A stretch of DNA of 33,413 nt, taken from Candidatus Hodarchaeum mangrovi. Lineage in GTDB: Archaea; Asgardarchaeota; Heimdallarchaeia; Hodarchaeales; Hodarchaeaceae. The DNA lies in the NCBI GenBank assembly GCA_016839515.1, contig JAEOUE010000210.1, positions 1-33,413 on the forward strand. The letters run 5' to 3'. Numbering within the stretch: position 1 is the first letter of the stretch; each line of letters opens with the position of its first letter. The notes under the pieces are model-generated. The model was given only the letters and a program-made list of their open reading frames with translations. It ran no database searches and had not been told where the DNA came from. Both the position numbers and the translations under genes were made by a program. Shown piece after piece: positions 16,542 to 24,961 of this stretch.

Positions 16542-19442
16542 TTGACATCTTCTCCTAACGATTTTATTTACGTTCAAAATGCTCGAGTTCACAATTTAAA
16601 GAATTTAACTGTTAAAATTCCAAGAAACCAACTTGTAGTCATCACAGGCGTCAGTGGAAGCGGAAAATCAAGTCTTGCGTTCGATGTTATCTTTGCAGAA
16701 GGCCAACGAAGATATGTTGAATCCCTCAGTGCCTACGCACGACAATTCTTAGGACGAATGGAAAAACCTGATGTCGATTTAATCGAAGGATTATCACCAG
16801 CTGTTTCGATTGAACAAAAAACTACAAGCAGAAACCCACGGTCAACTGTAGGGACCCAAACTGAAATTTTTGACTACTTACGTTTATTATATGCAAATAT
16901 CGGTATTCCCCATTGTACCTCATGTGGAAAAGAATTACGAGTTCAAACACCTCAAAGTATTGTGAAAACTCTCCTTACATGGGATGAAGGAACTCGAATT
17001 AAGGTTTTAGCTCCAATTATTCGAGGTAAAAAAGGAACTCATCATACTCAATGGGAAAATCTCCAAGAAATGGGTTTTGCTCGAGTCCGTGTTGATGGAA
17101 CAGAATATGAGTTATCTGATCCACCTAAATTAGATCGATATAAGCTTCACACTATTGAAGTTGTTGTAGATCGGTTAATTATAAACTCAACTATTCGTAA
17201 GCGACTTATTGAAGCTATTGAACAGGCACTTGAGCTAGGAGAAGGAGTAGGAGTTATTACAAAACTTAATGAAGAAAGACCAGATAACGATGAGGATTTC
17301 TTCTTCTCTGAAAATTATGCATGTCCTGATTGTCAACTATCATTTGAAGAATTAAAACCACGAAATTTCAGTTTTAATTCTCCTTGGGGTCATTGTTCGA
17401 ATTGTCAAGGGTTAGGTACTACACTGAAAATTGATCCAGATTTAATTATTACTAATTCTGACCTTTCATTTCGTGAGGGAGGCATAATGGAGAAACCTAT
17501 GAAACCAGGAACTTGGAGATATGCTTATTATACTTCATTGGAAAAAGCATGGGCAGATTTTTCAGTTGACATTCCAATTAAAGATCTTCCTGAAAATGTT
17601 TTACAAAGATTACTCTATGGATCTAACCAAGCTATGAGTGTCGTTTTTGAGTCTGAAAGGAGCCGATGGGAGTCAAAAAATCATATCCACGAGGGAATTA
17701 TAAACAATATTTGGCGAAGATATCAAGAAACTAATAGTGATGCAGCAAGAAGGTATTATGAATCGTATATGCGAAGAGACATATGTGATATATGTAATGG
17801 GAAAAGATTAAGGCCAGAATCTCTTGCAGTTACTATTCTTGACAAGAACATCATAGATATTTCAGAGATGACGGTTGAAAAGTGTCAGAATTGGATAAAA
17901 GAGCTGAAAACTAAACTTTCAAAAACTGAGAAAAAAATTGCGAAGAATATCCTTCGTGAAATAAAAGCACGACTCGAGTTTCTAATCTCTGTTGGTTTAC
18001 CTTATCTGACTTTAGATAGAACATCTATGACATTAAGTGGAGGAGAATCTCAGAGAATTCGATTGGCAACTCAAATCGGATCAGCTCTTGTTGGTGTGAC
18101 ATATGTTTTAGACGAACCTAGTATTGGATTGCATTCAAGAGATCAAAATAAATTACTTCTCTCCCTCCAAAATTTAAAATCAATAGGAAATACGGTCATC
18201 TGCGTAGAGCATGATCACCAAACAATTCTAGCTGCTGACCATATCATTGATTTAGGACCAGGACCTGGAATCCATGGTGGAACTTTAGTTGCACAAGGTT
18301 CACCTGAAATGATAATGAATACCTCAGATTCTATTACTGGTTCATATTTATCTGGAAGGAAAAAAATCGAGATACCTAAATTCAGAATCATAGGAAATGG
18401 AAAAGCTATTCGCATATTTGGAGCAGCTCAGAATAACCTTAAGCATATTGATGCTGAATTTCCTTTAGGCCGTTTTATATGTATTACTGGAGTATCTGGA
18501 TCGGGAAAATCAACTTTGATGAACGATACGCTTTATAAAGGATTAATGAAATATCTACATAAATCAAAAGTAAAGGTAGGCATTCATGATAAATTTGGTG
18601 GTCTTGATTTTGTCGATAAGGTAATCAATATAGATCAAAGTCCTATTGGGAGGACTCCACGAAGTAACCCAGCTACTTATACTGGTGTTTGGGATCCTAT
18701 TCGTTCCTTATTTGCAAATGTAAAAGAAGCTAAAGTAAGAGGCTACAAACCAGGAAGATTCAGTTTCAATGTAAAAGGAGGCCGTTGTGAAACCTGTAGG
18801 GGAGGTGGCCAGATAAAAATTGAGCTTTCTTTCCTTCCTGATGTTTGGATTACATGTGATGATTGTAAGGGGAAAAGATACAATATAGAAACCTTAGAAA
18901 TCCGTTATAAAGGTAAAAATATCTTTGATATACTAACTATGACTGTTGAAGAAGGATTAACCTTTTTTGAAAACATTCCTAATATTCAACAAAAGCTTCA
19001 GACAATTGTTGATGTTGGACTTGGATATATTCAAATTGGACAACCAGCTACTACACTTAGTGGAGGGGAGGCTCAAAGAGTCAAATTAGCAAAAGAATTA
19101 TCAAAAAGATCAACTGGTCAAACGTTTTACATCTTGGATGAACCAACAACTGGATTATCAACTCACGACATTTCATATCTTCTTTCTGTTTTAAGACGGC
19201 TTGTCGAAGAAGGAAATACCGTCTGTGTTATCGAACACAATCTTGATGTCATTAAAACAAGTGATTGGATAATTGAATTAGGTCCCGAAGGGGGAGATGC
19301 TGGTGGATTGATACTTGCAACGGGAACTCCAGAAGAAATAGCTCAAGTCGATTGCCCTACTGGTCATTTCCTCAAAGAAGTTCTTAATAGCCAAAACCAT
19401 AGTTCTACAAACTCAAATTCTACAGTAAAAACCACAAATTAA
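16542..19442 (+). CDS. uvrA: UvrA, excision nuclease damage-recognition ATPase
   Basis: 966 residues, slightly longer than E. coli UvrA. Two ABC modules are complete: first Walker A GVSGSGKSS (36-44), signature LSGGESQR and YVLDEPSIGLH near 510-535; second Walker A GVSGSGKST near 650, signature LSGGEAQR and YILDEPTTGL near 845-870. Zinc cysteines are C261, C264, C285 and C288 in the first module and the CETC...CDDC pair in the second. UvrA dimers scan DNA for bulky lesions and load UvrB. The TTG start at 16542 gives the standard FIYVQNARVHNLKNL opening and has AAAAGGAA nine bases upstream. UvrB and UvrC are not in the window. The system is patchy in archaea and generally regarded as acquired from bacteria. 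Confidence 0.97.
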   Translation: MTSSPNDFIYVQNARVHNLKNLTVKIPRNQLVVITGVSGSGKSSLAFDVIFAEGQRRYVESLSAYARQFLGRMEKPDVDLIEGLSPAVSIEQKTTSRNPRSTVGTQTEIFDYLRLLYANIGIPHCTSCGKELRVQTPQSIVKTLLTWDEGTRIKVLAPIIRGKKGTHHTQWENLQEMGFARVRVDGTEYELSDPPKLDRYKLHTIEVVVDRLIINSTIRKRLIEAIEQALELGEGVGVITKLNEERPDNDEDFFFSENYACPDCQLSFEELKPRNFSFNSPWGHCSNCQGLGTTLKIDPDLIITNSDLSFREGGIMEKPMKPGTWRYAYYTSLEKAWADFSVDIPIKDLPENVLQRLLYGSNQAMSVVFESERSRWESKNHIHEGIINNIWRRYQETNSDAARRYYESYMRRDICDICNGKRLRPESLAVTILDKNIIDISEMTVEKCQNWIKELKTKLSKTEKKIAKNILREIKARLEFLISVGLPYLTLDRTSMTLSGGESQRIRLATQIGSALVGVTYVLDEPSIGLHSRDQNKLLLSLQNLKSIGNTVICVEHDHQTILAADHIIDLGPGPGIHGGTLVAQGSPEMIMNTSDSITGSYLSGRKKIEIPKFRIIGNGKAIRIFGAAQNNLKHIDAEFPLGRFICITGVSGSGKSTLMNDTLYKGLMKYLHKSKVKVGIHDKFGGLDFVDKVINIDQSPIGRTPRSNPATYTGVWDPIRSLFANVKEAKVRGYKPGRFSFNVKGGRCETCRGGGQIKIELSFLPDVWITCDDCKGKRYNIETLEIRYKGKNIFDILTMTVEEGLTFFENIPNIQQKLQTIVDVGLGYIQIGQPATTLSGGEAQRVKLAKELSKRSTGQTFYILDEPTTGLSTHDISYLLSVLRRLVEEGNTVCVIEHNLDVIKTSDWIIELGPEGGDAGGLILATGTPEEIAQVDCPTGHFLKEVLNSQNHSSTNSNSTVKTTN

Positions 19443-19543
19443 CTTATGGTTCTTTTTACTTTCAGATTACAATTATTATGAATAAAGTTCCCAATCATTT
19501 TTATTATGCTATTCAATCAAATTTAATAAATCCCTTAATCTGA

Positions 19544-20671
19544 ATGGATGTCCCAATGAAAGAAGTTATTCCATCTTTTTTGGATGAAACGCCAGATATT
19601 TTATCATTTGAGGATCTAAGAAAGTTAACCAAGTTAGTTTTTATCCCTTCAGGGTATATTATTCAGTTGAAAGATATTCATGGAAATATTTTATGGGAGG
19701 ATGAACATACACTTAAACTCAAAGGTGATCGTGTAGGTCAAAAATGCTACAAGGTTAATTTCGGTCGTGATAGCCCATGTCCACATTGCACAGCAATTGA
19801 CAGTTTACAAAATATGGTACCTCAGACAAAAGAAGACCGAAGTTTAATAGATGGAAAATGGTATAGGATTATCGCTATTCCAATTGTATTTCAAAGAGAA
19901 ATAACCTCGCTAGAATTGATGAGGGATATAACTGAAGAGAAACATCGTGATCAACAGGTGGAATCTATAATATCAACCAGAACTCTTATAACAAATATCA
20001 TTAGGCATGATGTCCCAAATTATTTAAATACTATTAATTTTGCATTAGAAGGTTTAAAATCTGAACTAAAGGATTCGTCAAATTCAAGATTTTTGGAAAT
20101 AGCACAATCAAACACAGAACGTACAATATCACTCTTAAACCGACTTAGAGAGTTAAGTCTATTAGAGGATCCTCTAGAGGATCTATATCTAGTTAATATT
20201 GATGATATTGTTAGAAAAAGCGCCTCTGAAGTCCAAAAATCCTTTCCCGAAAAATCTATTGAAATTAACATTGAAAAATTATCTGAAAAAACATGGATTT
20301 TAGGTAATGAATTAATATCTGAGATTTATTTAAATATAATTCAAAATGCTATAAAATACACCCCTAGCGAGAAGGTTACAATTGATATTCTTATTAGCCA
20401 TATTACAACCCAACAAGAATATGTAAATGTCAAAATTACAGATTATGGAAGAGGAATCCCCCCCAATCTTAAAGAAGTGATTTTTGATCGTCGTAATAGG
20501 ATTAATAAAGGTTGGAAACCAACTAAAAACGCAACGGGATTAGGAATGACCATTATTAAATCTTTGATAGATACTTTTGGGGGCCATATTGAGATATTAA
20601 ATCGTATCCCAGAAGATTGGACTCAAGGAACCGTTATTGTAACCAGATTTCCTCAATCTCAAGTTCAATAA
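19544..20671 (+). CDS. Soluble sensor histidine kinase with Cys-containing PAS-like domain
   Basis: 375 residues, no signal peptide or membrane helix, so cytosolic. Residues about 25-130 form a PAS-like input domain containing CYKVNFGRDSPCPHC (Cys68, Cys79, Cys82), a motif seen in many PAS domains and suited to metal, cofactor or redox sensing. The phospho-acceptor box is archaeal in style, IIRHDVPNYLN with His155. The HATPase domain has the N box LNIIQNAIKYTP (263-274), G1 DYGRGIP (300-306) and G2 TGLGMTI (331-337). It should autophosphorylate and pass phosphate to a response regulator, but no receiver gene is nearby, so it is an orphan kinase. An in-frame ATG three codons downstream is an alternative start. 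The gene lies 101 bp after uvrA and converges on the reductase gene. Confidence 0.9.
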   Translation: MDVPMKEVIPSFLDETPDILSFEDLRKLTKLVFIPSGYIIQLKDIHGNILWEDEHTLKLKGDRVGQKCYKVNFGRDSPCPHCTAIDSLQNMVPQTKEDRSLIDGKWYRIIAIPIVFQREITSLELMRDITEEKHRDQQVESIISTRTLITNIIRHDVPNYLNTINFALEGLKSELKDSSNSRFLEIAQSNTERTISLLNRLRELSLLEDPLEDLYLVNIDDIVRKSASEVQKSFPEKSIEINIEKLSEKTWILGNELISEIYLNIIQNAIKYTPSEKVTIDILISHITTQQEYVNVKITDYGRGIPPNLKEVIFDRRNRINKGWKPTKNATGLGMTIIKSLIDTFGGHIEILNRIPEDWTQGTVIVTRFPQSQVQ

Positions 20672-20704
20672 GAATAAAATACTATTAATAATCCTAACTT
20701 AGAC

Positions 20705-22072
20705 TCATTCATAAGTATCACGAAATTTGTTCATTTCAATATCAAAGTCATTTTTCCAAGTTGGATAGTTTTCTGGATCATTTGGATAGTTGGAAAATAT
20801 TTTTTCAAATTTTTGGGTACTTTTCGATACTCTAGCAATTGTTAATAAAATATCATAACGGGGAAAGGCTTTGATCGCAATTTTAACCATTTCAAACAAC
20901 CCCAATTTCTTTCCCGAGTGAATATTAATGAATTGATCTTTTGAAAGGATAGATCTACGTATTAAAAACTCCAGACCAGAAACCTTGATTTTTTTTAGTG
21001 CCTCGGAGAATAATTGAATTTTTGTATGACTTAACCCAAAATGGTTCATGATCTTATTATTATATTGCCATAAGAATTCTTCTGAATGATATTTATCTAT
21101 TTCAATGGCCTTAGATGCAATTTCGCCTGCGTAATAACCAGCTATTAATGCTGGACCGTGACCTTCGGCAGTAAATGGATTTACATGAAGTGCTGCATCA
21201 CCAGCGGTAAGAAAACCTGGAACAATGGCATTTGTAAGTGGGTATCTAGTTGGAATTTGTCCTCCTCCTTTATCTAGAACTTCATATGTACCCTCTGGAT
21301 AATATTTATTCAAAACTTCCCGGAAGAGCTCCTTCATTCCTCTATCAGACTTTCTATCCATGTACCACCCGATTCCGACATTTAACTGTTTTTCTCCTTT
21401 ACTAAAAATCCAGAAGTATCCAGGTTCGGGAATAGTTTCATCATAGATCAAGTAAAGCTCATTATGGTACGGATGATCTTGATTCTTTAATGATATAATT
21501 TCTCTATATGTTGCAGCGATGTCTCGTTTTTCCAAATGCTTTTCTAAGAATGGAAAAAGCCGCTCAGGTAGAGTTTTACGAATTATAAAATTTCTACCAG
21601 AACAATCAATGGTTATCTTTGCATGGATTTCAGACAATATTCCTTCACCTCCCTTTTCTACAACTACTGCACCCCTTACTGAAAAATCGTCATAGAGAGC
21701 ACTAATGACCTTCGTATTATCCTTGATCTCTACTCCAAGCCCCTCAGCCATTTTTAATAATCGTTGTCCATAAGGATGTCGATTCAAAACATACCCATCT
21801 CCTGATAGAGGAAAAGAGACATTATGTGATTTGAAAATAGCCCGTTCAACAAAATCAGCGACTTCATTTCCCGTTGGATGTGGTATTCCTAAATTTCTTT
21901 CTAAGAACTTAATTGGTTCAAGATTCAGTGCATCTCCACAAACCTTATTCCCAATTTCTTGATAACTCTTTGAATCAACCAAAATCACTTCTCTTCCCTG
22001 TTTTGCTGCAGTTATGGCTGAAATTATCCCTGCAGGTCCACCACCTACTATTAAGATCTCTGTTTCGACCAT
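20705..22072 (-). CDS. Geranylgeranyl reductase family FAD-dependent oxidoreductase
   Basis: 455 residues. The N-terminal FAD Rossmann motif is GGGPAGIISAITAAKQG (9-25), followed by VILVDSK. The central EPGYFWIFSKGEKQLNVGIG resembles the YxWxFP region of archaeal geranylgeranyl reductases. The second FAD motif is LTAGDAALHVNPFTAEGHG (near 280-300). Family members saturate the isoprenoid chains of archaeal membrane lipids (digeranylgeranylglycerophospholipid reductase) or related polyprenols. The C-terminal 100 residues are Lys-rich. Several paralogues are common in archaea, so the exact substrate is open. It is divergent from the gene at 22322 across 249 bp and stands alone on its strand. Confidence 0.88.
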   Translation of the reverse strand: MVETEILIVGGGPAGIISAITAAKQGREVILVDSKSYQEIGNKVCGDALNLEPIKFLERNLGIPHPTGNEVADFVERAIFKSHNVSFPLSGDGYVLNRHPYGQRLLKMAEGLGVEIKDNTKVISALYDDFSVRGAVVVEKGGEGILSEIHAKITIDCSGRNFIIRKTLPERLFPFLEKHLEKRDIAATYREIISLKNQDHPYHNELYLIYDETIPEPGYFWIFSKGEKQLNVGIGWYMDRKSDRGMKELFREVLNKYYPEGTYEVLDKGGGQIPTRYPLTNAIVPGFLTAGDAALHVNPFTAEGHGPALIAGYYAGEIASKAIEIDKYHSEEFLWQYNNKIMNHFGLSHTKIQLFSEALKKIKVSGLEFLIRRSILSKDQFINIHSGKKLGLFEMVKIAIKAFPRYDILLTIARVSKSTQKFEKIFSNYPNDPENYPTWKNDFDIEMNKFRDTYE

Positions 22073-22237
22073 TCCCTGATCTCCATTAAATATTTGATAA
22101 ATAAACTAATAATTTTCAAAAATTATAATTTCTATATATTAATCTTCCTTTAAAAGCCAATTTATTCTTAAAATTAATCCGCTTAACGAAATGGACATGA
22201 GAAAGAGATGTTAGAAATAATTTTAAAAATCTTGAAG

Positions 22238-22252
22238 CTATCAAACTGATAG
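22238..22252. promoter_or_regulatory. Short perfect inverted repeat in a divergent promoter region
   Basis: CTATCA and TGATAG are exact inverted copies separated by three bases, in the 249-bp gap between the divergent genes at 20705-22072 and 22322-23362. The position suits an operator or a factor-binding site, but a 6-base stem can occur by chance. Confidence 0.2.
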
Positions 22253-22321
22253 TAAACTATTTTTAAAATTCATAAATCTTTATTAAGTTCCTTGTATTTC
22301 AAATCGAATTGAGGTTACTAT

Positions 22322-23362
22322 TTGAAAGCATATAACCGAAGGCTTTACCTTAATAATTGGGCAATCCTTGTGGATGAAAAAAGTCAAGAGGTAATGTGGT
22401 ATTATGGAGATATAGCTGAACCAAAAATCACTCAAACCATAGATTTCATTCAAGCTCTCTCTAAACTTGGGACTGAAATTTATTCTGAAACTATTGGAAT
22501 AATTCGTCTCAAATATCCCCGTCCACATCCAACAAAAGCGAAAGAAATAATGTTAGTAAATCTGTTAGATAGATATCATTTTGTTATCTCAGATCCTTTA
22601 GTTACAACCCGATTAATCCAAAAGGTTCAAGTTATTGAAAGTGATTCAATCCCTCACTTGGATGAGATAAGAAGTATCTTAGCTGGATCTGCATCAGTGA
22701 TTTATTCTGAATTTTATACTCATGAAAAGCAACTAGATCCCAAAGTTGTTGATAGTTTATTTCAAGAAGCTCTTGAAGCAGTTACTCTTGATCAAGAAAA
22801 GGTCTCAGTGGGAAATGGTGAATGTTCATTTTCTGCTCTAACCTTAGAAGAGCTATTGTTTTTCCATGCTCTATTGAAGAAAATTTTTGAATCTTATGTC
22901 TATATATCCAGAGATGATCGACCTTGGGGGCTATTACATTCAATTTCAGGAGCTCAGATTTATTTAGAATATGACCCTGTGGTAGATTCTGCACTAATTA
23001 GTGCTTTCTCTTCAGTAATTGTAACTTATTGCAGATTACTTTTTGGAGGAGATCCAGAACGATTGGTATATGGGAGTCATTCCATCTCAGGAATGGATTT
23101 TATTACTACAACAGATAATATCTTTGTAACAAATAACCCAAGACGGTTACTTCATTTGGAAAAATTTATTAGACAATGGAAAAAAGTTCCTCCAACCGTA
23201 ATCACTGATTTAGCACCCGCAATGAAAGATTATTTTGTGGACCTTGTGGTTACAGAACATCGCGAAAAATTAAAAAAATTGGAGTTACAACAGATTATAA
23301 ATAGGCTTACAAAAATGGGAATTCGTCGTGCAAATGCTTATAAGCTACCTGTTAATGAGTAA
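22322..23362 (+). CDS. Protein of unknown function with two possible longin/roadblock-like domains
   Basis: 346 residues from TTG, with GAGGT six bases upstream. No family is recognised with certainty. Two segments share an outline: LYLNNWAILVDEKSQEVMWY plus the helix KITQTIDFIQALSKLGTEI (about 8-55), and GAQIYLEYDPVVDSALISAF plus a continuing helix (about 210-242). Each has a strand pair around a turn, a long helix, then further strands (FVISDPLVTTRL and DNIFVTNNPRRLLHLE). This pattern resembles longin or roadblock domains, common in Asgard archaea as partners of small GTPases, but no GTPase gene is adjacent. The middle (110-205) and the Lys-rich C-terminus are helical. The fold assignment is inference by eye; an unrelated archaeal cytosolic protein is the alternative. 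Confidence 0.7.
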   Translation: MKAYNRRLYLNNWAILVDEKSQEVMWYYGDIAEPKITQTIDFIQALSKLGTEIYSETIGIIRLKYPRPHPTKAKEIMLVNLLDRYHFVISDPLVTTRLIQKVQVIESDSIPHLDEIRSILAGSASVIYSEFYTHEKQLDPKVVDSLFQEALEAVTLDQEKVSVGNGECSFSALTLEELLFFHALLKKIFESYVYISRDDRPWGLLHSISGAQIYLEYDPVVDSALISAFSSVIVTYCRLLFGGDPERLVYGSHSISGMDFITTTDNIFVTNNPRRLLHLEKFIRQWKKVPPTVITDLAPAMKDYFVDLVVTEHREKLKKLELQQIINRLTKMGIRRANAYKLPVNE

Positions 23363-23377
23363 AGATCAAAAAAAAGA

Positions 23378-23542
23378 TTAAAAATAATTTTCTTCTTGTT
23401 TGATTAGTTTAGAACATATTGAACATTTATAAAGACGAACTCCATCATGTTCATGTTGACCAATTGTCTTATTTCGATCAAAAGAAGTACCCTCACCTAT
23501 TGGTTTGAATTGATGACCAAAAATTAAACATTTTAGTTTCAT
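23378..23542 (-). CDS. Small zinc-knuckle protein (54 aa)
   Basis: A 54-codon frame starting MKLKCLIFGHQFKPIGEG and ending near YKCSICSKLIKQEE. Cys5 and His10 (KCLIFGH) together with Cys40 and Cys43 (CSIC) make a plausible single zinc site, like small phage and bacterial DUF1660-type 'C..FGH ... C..C' proteins; that resemblance is from memory. ATG at 23542 has a GGTGAT ribosome site four bases upstream that lies just after the stop of the YbaK-like gene, so it is probably the second gene of that transcript (12-bp gap). It converges with the gene ending at 23362. The function is unknown; a nucleic-acid-binding or adaptor role is possible. Confidence 0.72.
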   Translation of the reverse strand: MKLKCLIFGHQFKPIGEGTSFDRNKTIGQHEHDGVRLYKCSICSKLIKQEENYF

Positions 23543-23554
23543 TTTTATCACCAA

Positions 23555-24022
23555 TTACAAAGGTATCGAAATATCTGCTATTAATGGGTGTGTACAATCT
23601 AGTAGCTCATCTAATGAAATTTTTAAATTCCGATTTGACTTTCCTCCTCCTCCAAAAAAAATATTTTTATTTAAAGCTATTTCATCGATGATAACAGGTA
23701 TGGTTAAACTAATGGGAGGAATATCACCAATGTTATATCCAGTTATGTTTTCCACTTCTTCAGGGGAAGCGAGAGCTACATCTTTTATTCCTAAAATATC
23801 TTTAATTTTCTTGGTCTTTATTTTTCTATTTCCTTGTAATAAAATAAGATAGAAAGTTGATATTTTATACTTATCTTTACATAGAACAACGATTGATTTT
23901 ATTATATCTTCAGGCTTACACTTTAATGCAGCTATAGCTTCAGATACGGTTTTAACGGACTTTTTATGCTCAATAATATCAGCTTTAAGATTTTTTGCTA
24001 TAATATATTCATCTAGTAACAT
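23555..24022 (-). CDS. YbaK/ProX-type aminoacyl-tRNA deacylase domain protein
   Basis: 155 residues, the size of a stand-alone YbaK/EbsC domain. The conserved Lys after the first helix pair is Lys42 (IIKSIVVL). ASPEEVENITGYNIGDIPPI carries the 'TGY..G..PP' loop, and FFGGGGKSN supplies the Gly-rich motif near the C-terminus that closes the pocket. Such proteins hydrolyse mischarged tRNA (Cys-tRNA-Pro, Ala-tRNA-Pro and relatives) in the cytosol as a translation quality check; which amino acid is removed cannot be told. A very AT-rich gap of 48 bp separates it from the divergent acetyltransferase gene, and the small zinc protein follows it. Confidence 0.85.
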   Translation of the reverse strand: MLLDEYIIAKNLKADIIEHKKSVKTVSEAIAALKCKPEDIIKSIVVLCKDKYKISTFYLILLQGNRKIKTKKIKDILGIKDVALASPEEVENITGYNIGDIPPISLTIPVIIDEIALNKNIFFGGGGKSNRNLKISLDELLDCTHPLIADISIPL

Positions 24023-24070
24023 TTCTAATATAACCCTGATTTATAATACATATAAAAAAATTATTTAATT

Positions 24071-24610
24071 ATGATCAATGGTAAAAATGTTTCTTTAAGG
24101 GGTCTTGAATTAGCAGATGTCCAAGAGCTTATGAAGCATTGGAATAAAAAAGAAGTAAAAAAATTTCTTCTAACAATAAGTCCTCACTCTTTGGAAGAAG
24201 AAGTTGAATGGATTAAATCAACGTGGGAAAGACGAAAAAAAGGAGAATCTTATATCTTTGCTATTGAACTTCTAAGTGAGCAACTGCATATTGGAAATAT
24301 AGAACTTCGGATTGCAGACCAAATTAGTCGAAGAGGTGAAGTTGGGATTGTAATTTTCAATTCTGATTTTTGCTCTAAAGGTCATGGTACCGAAGCTTTA
24401 AGACTTCTTTTAGATTATGGATTTAAAGCGCTTAATCTTAATTCGATTGAACTTCAAGTTTTTGAAACAAATCTACGTGCAATTAGATGTTATAACAAGG
24501 TAGGTTTCAAGGAAGTTGGAAGAAGAAGAAAAGCGAGGTTTTCTGAAGGAAAATATATTGATCTGCTCATAATGGACATTTTACGACAGGAATTTCTCCC
24601 TTTGGAGTAA
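24071..24610 (+). CDS. GNAT N-acetyltransferase, RimJ/RimL-like
   Basis: 179 residues. The start SLRGLELADVQELMKHW, the central RGEVGIVIFNSDFCSKGHG with the acetyl-CoA loop (CSKGHGTEA) and the closing LQVFETNLRAIRCYNKVGF are typical of the RimJ/RimL branch of GNAT enzymes, which acetylate protein N-termini, amines or antibiotics. The acceptor is unknown. ATG at 24071 is divergent from the YbaK-type gene. No gene follows on this strand for about 850 bp, so it is probably monocistronic. Confidence 0.9.
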   Translation: MINGKNVSLRGLELADVQELMKHWNKKEVKKFLLTISPHSLEEEVEWIKSTWERRKKGESYIFAIELLSEQLHIGNIELRIADQISRRGEVGIVIFNSDFCSKGHGTEALRLLLDYGFKALNLNSIELQVFETNLRAIRCYNKVGFKEVGRRRKARFSEGKYIDLLIMDILRQEFLPLE

Positions 24611-24703
24611 TTATTCCAATAATAATGATTTTAAGACCTTAAACATTATAATATATTTAGTTTAAAGGAAAGAGAGAATAACAAAAAATCAAAAGAATCG
24701 AAA

Positions 24704-24727
24704 GGAGGAAAAAAACTCCCTCCCTCC
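24704..24727 (-). terminator. Hairpin with T run, possible terminator of the micro-ORF transcript
   Basis: Read on the minus strand, GGAGG (within 24719-24727) is followed by a T-rich loop and CCTCC (24704-24708), then TTTC. It lies about 105 bases downstream of the micro-ORF stop. Overlapping GGAGG copies allow two alternative pairings. Termination is inferred from structure only. Confidence 0.3.
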
Positions 24728-24830
24728 AAATTTAAATCAGAACTAAAAACAAACTTGCTTTACCCAATGTATAAAATGAATATTTTACTTAGGAGGAAGC
24801 TAATTTCTATTTAAAGTTGTATTGGGGAGC

Positions 24831-24893
24831 TTATTTCTTTTTAGGGGTAGTTTTAGGAGCTTCTTTCTTAGGCTGAGCTTTTTTCTCTTCCAT
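24831..24893 (-). CDS. Candidate Lys/Pro-rich micro-ORF (20 aa)
   Basis: A 20-codon frame beginning MEEKKAQPKKEAP and ending TTPKKK, with nine Lys, four Pro and no hydrophobic core. It is supported by its leader: AAGGTGAAT (24896-24904) is a strong Shine-Dalgarno match three to five bases before ATG, a perfect 16-bp palindrome lies directly upstream, and a TATA-like ATGTATACA sits near 24953-24962. The composition resembles disordered basic tails of nucleic-acid-binding proteins. It stands alone in an 848-bp region with no other gene. It could be a real micropeptide, or the start of an RNA whose reading frame is incidental. Confidence 0.45.
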   Translation of the reverse strand: MEEKKAQPKKEAPKTTPKKK

Positions 24894-24905
24894 CTGATTC
24901 ACCTT

Positions 24906-24921
24906 CTATAAACGTTTATAG
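24906..24921. promoter_or_regulatory. Perfect 16-bp palindrome CTATAAACGTTTATAG
   Basis: The sequence equals its own reverse complement over all 16 bases and abuts the ribosome site of the micro-ORF. It is TATA-like in both halves, so it could be an operator overlapping the promoter or a small stem in the leader. A second inverted pair, GACCC (24932-24936) and GGGTC (24948-24952), stands just upstream. Function is inferred from position. Confidence 0.4.
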
Positions 24922-24961
24922 TCAAAATGCTGACCCTTTGGGTTTTTGGGTCGTGTATACA

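Noticed and set aside
24747..24815. Short plus-strand frame near 24768-24815 (about 15 codons)
   Set aside because: No ribosome site, and it opposes the better supported micro-ORF transcript; too short to support.
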